Origin: Crocinitomicaceae bacterium
GTDB lineage: Bacteria > Bacteroidota > Bacteroidia > Flavobacteriales_D > Crocinitomicaceae
DNA: 12,315 nt
Direction of reading: 5' to 3'
Assembly: GCA_030830385.1 (NCBI GenBank)
Contig: JAURNA010000033.1
Span: 1-12,315 of the forward strand
The first letter of the stretch is position 1. Every line of letters begins with the position of its first letter. The notes below the pieces were generated by a model. It was not told the DNA's origin, did no database searches, and was given only the letters and a program-made list of their open reading frames with translations. Below are positions 6,831 to 12,315 of this stretch, piece after piece. Made by a program: the position numbers and the translations under genes.

Positions 6831-6969
6831 ATGGTGCGATAACGGAGTTCTCACCGATCACAACGAGAATGATGAGGAGGATCAACACGAGAATGATCGG
6901 AATCAACCAAAACATTCGCTGTTTCCAGAGGAATCCAAACAATTGCCTGATAATACCCACTTTTCCCAT
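6811..6969 (-). CDS. Small membrane protein, DUF5989/SxtK-like
   Basis: Peptide of 52 residues starting MGKVGIIRQLFGFLWKQRMF, followed by one strongly hydrophobic helix LIPIILVLILLIILVVIG and the ending NSVIAPFIYSLV. This pattern (short amphipathic start, aromatic/basic FLWKQRMFW before one helix, conserved APFIY near the end) is that of DUF5989, a partner of carbamoyltransferases and the likely counterpart of SxtK in the saxitoxin cluster. An in-frame ATG further upstream would add 16 residues overlapping the previous gene; the ATG at 6969 is preferred because it follows the previous stop by 2 bases and matches the family N-terminus. It is the last gene of the minus-strand operon, and its end overlaps the convergent methyltransferase by 20 bases. 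The molecular role is unknown. Confidence 0.85.
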   Translation of the reverse strand: MGKVGIIRQLFGFLWKQRMFWLIPIILVLILLIILVVIGENSVIAPFIYSLV

Positions 6970-6971
6970 GC

Positions 6972-7358
6972 CTAATACGGTTTTGTGTAATCCACTTCTT
7001 CGTTTACCTTCACCCATCCGCTTTCGTCCGAAGGAAGCATCAACCGACGGACAAAGGTAATGGGAAAAAACAGAAGATAAAAAACGACTCCAAGCACGAT
7101 GGTCGAGGTAATCTCTCCAAGTACTTTACCGATGAAGAACCACAGAATCAGGGGTATATACCAACCCTTTGGATAAATCCATGTGAGCAATACTCCTCCG
7201 GTGACGTACAGCGTATTTTCAAATGGCACCTCCTTGTACCATTGAAATAGTGCAAGAAATGTACCAATAATTGTCATCAGTATAATGAACTGACGCTGCT
7301 TCCTTCGTTGTGAAGAAAGTGCTTCAACTTGCCGATATGTACGCTTAATCCAACTCAT
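6972..7358 (-). CDS. SxtJ-family membrane protein
   Basis: Protein of 128 residues with a basic, soluble N-terminus (KRTYRQVEALSSQRRKQRQF) and about three or four hydrophobic segments: FIILMTIIGTFLALF, TLYVTGGVLLTWIYP, YIPLILWFFIGKVLG and STIVLGVVFYLLFFPITF. The last is followed by RRLM and a polar tail ending in DYTKPY. The layout, size and position after a carbamoyltransferase match the SxtJ family, named after the saxitoxin cluster, where it also accompanies a carbamoyltransferase. The start overlaps the carbamoyltransferase stop by 14 bases. The function is unproven; it may anchor the carbamoyltransferase at the membrane or present a lipid-linked substrate. Confidence 0.88.
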   Translation of the reverse strand: MSWIKRTYRQVEALSSQRRKQRQFIILMTIIGTFLALFQWYKEVPFENTLYVTGGVLLTWIYPKGWYIPLILWFFIGKVLGEITSTIVLGVVFYLLFFPITFVRRLMLPSDESGWVKVNEEVDYTKPY

Positions 7359-9081
7359 AACTCTGTGAGGTCATCAATTCCTCCGAAGGATTTGTATTAT
7401 CTGTCTTGAATAGCACATAATTCCCCAGTGCGAGCACATCCATATCGGTTTGAAAGAAGCATCGAATCGCATCCAACGGGGTACAAACAATCGGTTCACC
7501 GCGTACATTGAACGAGGTATTGATCAACACCGGGCAGCCCGTTTTCTTCTCGAAGGTATCCAGCAACTCATACAGTCGTTCATTGTCATCCTTCCGAACC
7601 GTCTGCAAACGCGCAGTTCCATCCTCATGAATGCACGAGGGAATCTGTGATTTCCGATCGCTATTGACCGTAAATAACATGTATCGTGTCGGAATTTGAC
7701 CACTAAACCATTCGTTGGCCTCATCTTCTTTAACAACCGGAGCAAAAGGTCGAAATCCCTCTCGTTTTTTAATCGCCCTGTTGACATGCGTCTTCATATC
7801 TACATAGAGTGGGCTCGCCAAAATGGACCGATTTCCCAATGCCCTTGGACCGAATTCCATGCGTCCCTGAAACCATCCGACGACCTTCTTATTTTCCAGT
7901 GCTTCAGCCACAACGGACATCTCCATCGGATGGAATGTCAATTGGTGACGAGTCAATTCCGCCTCGATGGTCGCTCCACCAAAATCAGGTCCAAGATAAA
8001 CGTGATCAACGGGGGAATCATTCGTCGTTTCTCTTTGTTTTTTCAAGTAACCGTACCATGCCACGAGTGCTGCTCCCACTGCCCCGCCTGCGTCACCAGC
8101 CGCGGGTTGAACCCAGATTTTCGAATTCTCCAACTTTTCGAAGAGCTCACCGTTTGCTTTGCAGTTGAGTGCGACTCCTCCTGCCAGGCAAATTGCATTC
8201 GTTCCGGTCGTTTTGAGTGCGTATTTCGACATTGCAATGACAATTTCTTCCGTCACTTTCTGCACGGAAGCCGCGATGTCCATGTAAAAGGCATCCATTT
8301 CAGCTTCGGGCTTTCTCGGAGGTCTTCCCAGGGTCGTATACGCCCTGCTGTGAAGCATGCGCGATCCTGTTTCATAGTTGTAATGACTCAGGTTAAGCTT
8401 AATTTCGCCTTTCTCGGACCAACTGATAAAATGCTCTTTGATCAAATCCGCGTATACAGGCTTTCCATAGGGTGCTAATCCCATGAGTTTGTATTCTCCT
8501 GAATTCACTTTAAAACCACAGTAATAGGTAAACGCAGAATAAAAAAGTCCGAGGGAATGGGGAAAATGTTGCTCCTCAATTGCCTCCAATTGATTACCGT
8601 TCCCTTTCCAGATACTGGTTGTGGAGGACTCTCCTACTCCGTCCATATTCAACACTGCAGCCGAATCGAATGGAGATGAATAAAACGCCGATGCCGCGTG
8701 TGACTCGTGGTGTCCTGCATAAAGGAATGTGCCTTTGTAACCTAGTATCTTTCGCATTTCATCCTCCATCCAGAGTTTCGTACCCAACCAGGCTTTCATG
8801 GCGCGTCTAAACGACCAAAAACCACGCGGGGAGTTTCGTGCATACGTATCAATGATCCGTTTGAACTTAGAGAAGGGTTTCTCGTAGAAAATTACAAGGT
8901 CGATATCTGAAGCTTCAATTCCTTCTGAACTGAGCGCAGAATTTACCGCATTTATTGGGAAGGAATCATCGTGCTTTTTCCGTGTGAATCGCTCTTCCTG
9001 GGCAGCGAAAACAATCTTTCCGTCCTTAAGCAGGCATGCCGCAGAATCATGATAATATGCCGAAATTCCAAGAATGTACAC
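7345..9081 (-). CDS. Carbamoyltransferase, NodU/CmcH/SxtI family
   Basis: Protein of 578 residues, the usual length. From GTG 9081 it starts with the canonical MYILGISAYYHDSAACLL; a longer frame adds 14 unrelated residues inside the preceding gene, and the GTG lies one base after that gene's stop. The N-terminal Kae1-like domain has GHHESHAASAF with metal-binding His124/125 and His128, NMDGVGESS (145-153), and CLAGGVALNCKANGEL plus PAAGDAGGAVGAAL (nucleotide site). The C-terminal YrdC-like domain holds GRMEFGPRALGNRSILA (406-422), FRPFAPVV and PVLINTSFNVRGEPIV. Family members make carbamoyl-adenylate from carbamoyl phosphate and ATP, then transfer the carbamoyl group to a hydroxyl. All key segments are intact. 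The acceptor is unknown; neighbours suggest a sugar of a lipid-linked or surface glycan. Confidence 0.96.
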   Translation of the reverse strand: MYILGISAYYHDSAACLLKDGKIVFAAQEERFTRKKHDDSFPINAVNSALSSEGIEASDIDLVIFYEKPFSKFKRIIDTYARNSPRGFWSFRRAMKAWLGTKLWMEDEMRKILGYKGTFLYAGHHESHAASAFYSSPFDSAAVLNMDGVGESSTTSIWKGNGNQLEAIEEQHFPHSLGLFYSAFTYYCGFKVNSGEYKLMGLAPYGKPVYADLIKEHFISWSEKGEIKLNLSHYNYETGSRMLHSRAYTTLGRPPRKPEAEMDAFYMDIAASVQKVTEEIVIAMSKYALKTTGTNAICLAGGVALNCKANGELFEKLENSKIWVQPAAGDAGGAVGAALVAWYGYLKKQRETTNDSPVDHVYLGPDFGGATIEAELTRHQLTFHPMEMSVVAEALENKKVVGWFQGRMEFGPRALGNRSILASPLYVDMKTHVNRAIKKREGFRPFAPVVKEDEANEWFSGQIPTRYMLFTVNSDRKSQIPSCIHEDGTARLQTVRKDDNERLYELLDTFEKKTGCPVLINTSFNVRGEPIVCTPLDAIRCFFQTDMDVLALGNYVLFKTDNTNPSEELMTSQSYELD

Positions 9082-9082
9082 G

Positions 9083-9667
9083 TTAAATTGCGTGTTTTTC
9101 GGTTCCCAATTCAAGCATGGCATCGTCCGGACCCTTGTTACCGTAGACTACGATTCGTTTGTACCGGCTTAAGTCGAACTCCTGTTGAATTCGAACCACT
9201 TTCTCTTCACGGGAACAGTTTTTTCCATCCAGGCCAATAAATTTGCCCTCTGAGGACCATTCCAGTTTGGTAGCTATGGCACGAATTCCTTTTCGCTTGC
9301 ACCATGGCTCTATCCACAATTCAGGGGATGCAGAAACCACTGCAATTTCGGCTCCGTCATCCCTGAGCTTCATCAAGTTGAAAAGAACTTCCGTTTTGAA
9401 GTAGGAAGGATTTTCTTCCATCCAATTCACAAACTCGATGGCTTTTTCTTCCAGATCGACTTTATTGTAATCGCTAAAAAACCGATTTAGCACCCTTGTC
9501 TTCAACCGGCTTCCGTTCTTGTTGAGCATGTATACCCCAATATCCGGCAAGGAACAGAACCACCTCCACCTCCATTGGTCAGCAGGAAATGCAAATCGCA
9601 TGAACGTCCGAAAGGTGTCCTTTTGCGTAAGCGTTTCGTCAAAGTCAAATAGTGCAAGTTGATTCAC
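9083..9667 (-). CDS. HAD-IB family phosphatase-like protein
   Basis: Protein of 194 residues. HAD motif I is LFDFDETLT, with nucleophile Asp8 and acid Asp10. Motif II is VVSAS (110-114), the motif III lysine is probably Lys156, and motif IV is VYGNKGPDDAML (174-185). The helical cap of the SerB-like IB class lies between motifs I and II, including WRWRWFCSLPDIGVYML. In motif IV the first metal-binding Asp of the usual GDS is Asn177, while Asp181 aligns with the second acidic position. The gene lies between a DprE1-like and a carbamoyltransferase gene, after a prenyltransferase of the phosphoribosyl type. A likely role is therefore removal of the 5-phosphate from polyprenyl-phosphoryl phosphopentose. 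The GTG start overlaps the upstream stop (GTGA). Confidence 0.87.
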   Translation of the reverse strand: MNQLALFDFDETLTQKDTFRTFMRFAFPADQWRWRWFCSLPDIGVYMLNKNGSRLKTRVLNRFFSDYNKVDLEEKAIEFVNWMEENPSYFKTEVLFNLMKLRDDGAEIAVVSASPELWIEPWCKRKGIRAIATKLEWSSEGKFIGLDGKNCSREEKVVRIQQEFDLSRYKRIVVYGNKGPDDAMLELGTEKHAI

Positions 9668-10929
9668 GGCTCTGTTATTCTCAGTCGATTTGATTGGTGT
9701 GAACGAATGGTCGATTTACTTTCCTTTAAATAGGTTTTAAAGGTATTTAATTCCGGATAGTGAACCATGTGATGTGGCTTCATAACGGAATCTTTGGCCA
9801 AATAAAAGCGCGCTCCCTTTTCCACCAGCTTATCGTGTAAGGGCTGCAAAGCTTCTTCCCGTCCTGATTTGTAGCGAATGTCTACGGTAAAGCAAAAGCC
9901 TTCGCGGGGGAACGAGAGCATTCCAATGGGTTCGCGCTTTCCAAAATGCTTGATGGTTGCTAAAAAAGGGTGACAACCTGCTTCCTGAATCGCATTCCAG
10001 GTTAGGTGAACGCACTCTTCAAAAACCTCTGTCCTCACCGCAAACTGAATTTGAATGAACCCTTTCGGATACAAACGATTCCAGTCTTCCCAGCGGTCTA
10101 ACGGATACAAGAACGTGTGTGCCGGCTCTACAGACCTTCCTTCTTTTGCCTTGCGATACGTTCGGCGATCAAATACGTTCAATACAGTTGGGTTACTTCC
10201 CCAGCCAAAATAGTGGTGCCTGAGTTTTCCTCGTTTCGCTTTGGAATCGTCCCATCCTCGTGACCAGTCGCCTTCGGTGTATAAGAACGAATGCAAATCC
10301 TTCATCCAACACGCTTTGTAGGGCATAGCAGTATTTATCATTTCCTGCATCACAGCGTCTACACTGTTCAACTTTTTACGACTGACATCAAATTGATTTC
10401 CAATTGCCGGAATTACACGAATTGTGACCGATCCAATCCATCCGGTAAGTCCTCCGCCTCCTACAGTAGCTCTGAAAAGGGAATCATCCGGCTTGACGAT
10501 TTCACGCCCATTTACAGTATACACCTCCATTTGTACAACTGTTTCACCAAAGGTTCCGGCATCAAAGTGATTCTTGCCGTGCACGTCGTTGGCAACCGCG
10601 CCACCAACTGTTATTTCCTCGGTTCCGGGAGAAACGTTGAGACGCAATTTGTGCGCTTGCAGGAACGCATTCACCATTCGGAGGGTGCAGGAAGACGAAC
10701 ACGTCAGTTCCGATTGTTCTGTGTCCAGCGTCATGACGGTTTTCGTTTCATTGATCGCAATTGTATCATACAACGCCTGATCACCGTACGAACGGCCCTT
10801 CCCCATCAGGCAAAAATGCTCCTCCGATTGCATGAGTGTTTCCGCATCGGATGCATTTTCGACCCGAATTTGTTCAGCCGAAACACGGGGGAATCTCCCC
10901 CATCCATATTGTTCAGAGCGCTTTTCCAT
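9664..10929 (-). CDS. FAD-dependent oxidoreductase, DprE1-like (polyprenylphosphoryl-ribose 2-oxidase type)
   Basis: Protein of 421 residues from ATG 10929 (MEKRSEQYGWGRFPR), the family start; longer starts at 10938 and 10950 only add MFGFMFF-type residues inside the previous gene. The FAD domain has LMGKGRSYGDQAL (41-53), SPGTEEITVGGAVANDVHGK (100-119) and NHFDAGTFG (120-128). The substrate domain has ATIKHFG, MLSFPREGFCFTVD (337-350) and RFYLAKDS (374-381). These align closely with mycobacterial DprE1, which oxidises the 2-hydroxyl of decaprenylphosphoryl-ribose in the first half of its epimerisation to arabinose. Lys379 sits where catalytic Lys418 does, exactly 31 residues after the position of the inhibitor-reactive Cys387, which here is Thr348. 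The partner reductase DprE2 is not in the window. It overlaps the prenyltransferase gene by 17 bases. Confidence 0.9.
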   Translation of the reverse strand: MEKRSEQYGWGRFPRVSAEQIRVENASDAETLMQSEEHFCLMGKGRSYGDQALYDTIAINETKTVMTLDTEQSELTCSSSCTLRMVNAFLQAHKLRLNVSPGTEEITVGGAVANDVHGKNHFDAGTFGETVVQMEVYTVNGREIVKPDDSLFRATVGGGGLTGWIGSVTIRVIPAIGNQFDVSRKKLNSVDAVMQEMINTAMPYKACWMKDLHSFLYTEGDWSRGWDDSKAKRGKLRHHYFGWGSNPTVLNVFDRRTYRKAKEGRSVEPAHTFLYPLDRWEDWNRLYPKGFIQIQFAVRTEVFEECVHLTWNAIQEAGCHPFLATIKHFGKREPIGMLSFPREGFCFTVDIRYKSGREEALQPLHDKLVEKGARFYLAKDSVMKPHHMVHYPELNTFKTYLKESKSTIRSHQSNRLRITEP

Positions 10930-11782
10930 AAAGAACATAAAGCCAAACAACTACCCAGGAAAGTACGGAAAGAGCGATCCAGATATCTCGATAAAGCATG
11001 CGAACCGGGTTCATTGATCCATCTAATTTCACCACCCGGTACACGTATCTTCCCACACCGAAGAGCACAATAGGAACGGTATATAAAACTTCATTTCCAA
11101 CCCGCAGTTGGACTTCCGTATTGAGGCAATATGCGATGTATACACCTGCCAATGCAAGTGACATCACACCAAAAATAATTTCAAAAATTCTCCGTCGGTA
11201 ATGGGAAAGTACCTTTCGGGCCTGTTTACCCGATGCCTGAAATGAGCGAATTTCCTTCAGGCGTTTCCCGGATACAATGAGTCCCGTGAAGAGTACCACT
11301 TCAATGTACAACCAGCCGGTATTGGGAACTCCCGCGACATCTGCCCCATACATGATCCGAATGATGAATCCTGCCATCACAAACAGCATCTCCAGATACG
11401 GTATTTGCTTCACTCCCATCGAGTAAATCACGTTCATGGCAAAGTAGGCCAACAACCAATATCCAAGTATCCAATTGTTGATTGCCTGAATGGCAAGTCC
11501 TCCTATCAGCAGAACCGCTGCCAGCATCCATCCCGTTTCAATGGACATTTTTCCGATCGCAAACACATTGACTTTTTCGGAATTGTTCTTGTCATAATCG
11601 ACATCTCGAATGTCATTGATGATGTATACGGAACTCGCTACAATTGCAAATGCCAATCCTGCCAATACTACTGATTCCCAAGCTGAGATAAAGCGACCCG
11701 AAAAAAATGCAGGAGCGAGAACGAACCCACTTTTGATCCAATGGGAAACGCGAAACAGGTGTATGTAATCAACGAATTTCAT
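10913..11782 (-). CDS. UbiA-family prenyltransferase, resembling decaprenyl-phosphate phosphoribosyltransferase
   Basis: Protein of 289 residues with about eight or nine membrane segments. It begins MKFVDYIHLFRVSHWIKSG, the family's start with the RxxxWxK pattern. The Asp-rich motif is VYIINDIRDVDYD (52-64; N56, D60, D64), which binds the Mg-diphosphate of the donor. A second conserved block runs from IYSMGVKQIPYLEMLFVMAG to IIRIMYGADVAG (119-151) and SGKRLKEI (171-178). Its best resemblance is to the enzyme that joins phosphoribose to polyprenyl phosphate, which fits the DprE1-like gene that follows. The stretch after the Asp motif (DKNNSEKVNVFAIG) lacks the usual DRxHPxKxxRPIA residues, so the donor or acceptor may differ. 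A TTG at 11788 is an alternative start. The start overlaps the upstream gene by 14 bases. Confidence 0.88.
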   Translation of the reverse strand: MKFVDYIHLFRVSHWIKSGFVLAPAFFSGRFISAWESVVLAGLAFAIVASSVYIINDIRDVDYDKNNSEKVNVFAIGKMSIETGWMLAAVLLIGGLAIQAINNWILGYWLLAYFAMNVIYSMGVKQIPYLEMLFVMAGFIIRIMYGADVAGVPNTGWLYIEVVLFTGLIVSGKRLKEIRSFQASGKQARKVLSHYRRRIFEIIFGVMSLALAGVYIAYCLNTEVQLRVGNEVLYTVPIVLFGVGRYVYRVVKLDGSMNPVRMLYRDIWIALSVLSWVVVWLYVLYGKAL

Positions 11783-12315
11783 CGCCAAGTTTTTCGGTGA
11801 TTCTGACCTTCTCTTCTTCCGGAATCATAGACCAAATCGCAGAAAATTTTGTCTCGTAAAGGTACACATTCAATCCACCTTCAATTGGAAGTACCTTTCT
11901 GCCGTAATATGCCAATAATTCGGCCATTTCACCTTCTATTTCGGAATGACGAACGATGGCGAGATAATCGGCACCCTCGAGCATCAGGTCAAATACGAGA
12001 CGTGCGTTCAATCCCCAACTCGGAAGTTGCCAACCGTTGCGATGCGATTGGTATAGTATATTCTTCGGACACTTGCTATCGAGTTCACCATAATTGATCA
12101 TTACCCGTGCTGATGGATCTGTATTGTTCCGAATTGCCTTACCGATATCGATTTGATCGTGTGGAATTTTGAAGTAATGTTCAGACGCATAATCGAAGGA
12201 CTGCCATCCGGACAAGATGATCAAGACACTTGCCGTTGCCGTTTTCCATTTCGGCAACCCATCCGCTAATTGGGCAACTCCGAATGCGGCGAACACGGCT
12301 AAAATCGGTACAAAA
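11769..12315 (-). CDS. Large integral-membrane protein, C-terminal part; probably a GT39/ArnT-type glycosyltransferase
   Basis: About 181 residues are inside the window, and the frame stays open past the right edge. The visible part begins with a hydrophobic helix (FVPILAVFAAFGVAQLA), a short loop, and a second helix (ATASVLIILSGWQSFDYA). A soluble C-terminal domain follows with NNTDPSARVMINYGELDSK, the YQSHRNGWQLP region, GADYLAIVRHSE and LAYYGRKVLPIEGGLNVYLY. This layout (last membrane helices, then a small domain with nucleotide-free alpha/beta text ending in a tyrosine-rich strand) is usual in ArnT/PMT-like transferases that use polyprenyl-phosphate sugars. No catalytic region is visible, so the assignment leans on context: the pathway that follows would make such a donor. 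It could also be another multi-helix protein. Confidence 0.7.
   Translation of the reverse strand, partial: FVPILAVFAAFGVAQLADGLPKWKTATASVLIILSGWQSFDYASEHYFKIPHDQIDIGKAIRNNTDPSARVMINYGELDSKCPKNILYQSHRNGWQLPSWGLNARLVFDLMLEGADYLAIVRHSEIEGEMAELLAYYGRKVLPIEGGLNVYLYETKFSAIWSMIPEEEKVRITEKLGDEIR

Noticed and set aside
7696..8478. Long plus-strand open frame of 260 codons
   Set aside because: It lies antisense to the carbamoyltransferase, whose motifs are all intact. The translation is Cys/His/Arg-rich shadow text.
10291..11073. Plus-strand open frame of 260 codons
   Set aside because: Antisense to the DprE1-like and UbiA genes with no family resemblance; explained by the codon bias of the real genes.
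1..12315. CRISPR arrays, insertion sequences, integrase genes or long direct repeats
   Set aside because: None seen on reading either strand. The right-hand operon has compact native-looking gene packing and no mobile-element signature.

Overview
The window looks like a chromosomal segment of a Bacteroidota bacterium, most likely a Flavobacteriales-type lineage. Three things point there. No start I examined has a convincing Shine-Dalgarno sequence. A TAnnTTTG-type promoter element (TATCTTTG) sits directly before the one clear transcription unit start. Several proteins also have the family flavour seen in that phylum: a FecE-like ATPase with an S-D-G-E-R signature, a 240-residue DPM1-like glycosyltransferase, and a DprE1/UbiA/HAD gene set. 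The species cannot be named from the sequence.

Left part (1-3374): the last codons of rpsR and all of rplI close the S6-S18-L9 ribosomal operon, followed by a clear intrinsic terminator. After it comes a loosely packed region: a small two-helix membrane protein with a soluble tail, a gene-poor stretch, a polyprenyl-phosphate-type family 2 glycosyltransferase, the decayed C-terminal half of a RimJ/RimL-type acetyltransferase, and a small secreted protein of unknown function.

Middle part (3363-6830, plus strand): a tight operon for uptake of an iron chelate or cobalamin-like compound. It encodes a lipoprotein binding protein, a FecCD-type permease and an ATPase, followed by a class I methyltransferase with an NPPYY motif. 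All three junctions are 4-base stop/start overlaps. The promoter element ends only 4 bases before the probable GTG start, so the mRNA may be nearly leaderless.

Right part (6811-12315, minus strand): a gapless six-gene run plus the tail of a seventh gene, entering from beyond the right edge. In transcription order: the C-terminus of a large integral-membrane protein (probably a GT39/ArnT-type glycosyltransferase), a UbiA-family prenyltransferase resembling decaprenyl-phosphate phosphoribosyltransferase, a DprE1-like FAD oxidoreductase, a HAD-IB phosphatase-like protein, a NodU/CmcH/SxtI-type carbamoyltransferase, an SxtJ-family membrane protein and a 52-residue DUF5989/SxtK-like membrane peptide. 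The first four resemble the mycobacterial route to lipid-linked arabinofuranose; the last three form the carbamoyltransferase triad known from the saxitoxin cluster. Together they suggest a membrane pathway that makes a polyprenyl-phosphate pentose, transfers it to a surface glycan and carbamoylates some part of the product. This combined pathway is the most interesting content of the window. The two operons meet tail to tail with overlapping coding ends and no visible terminator.
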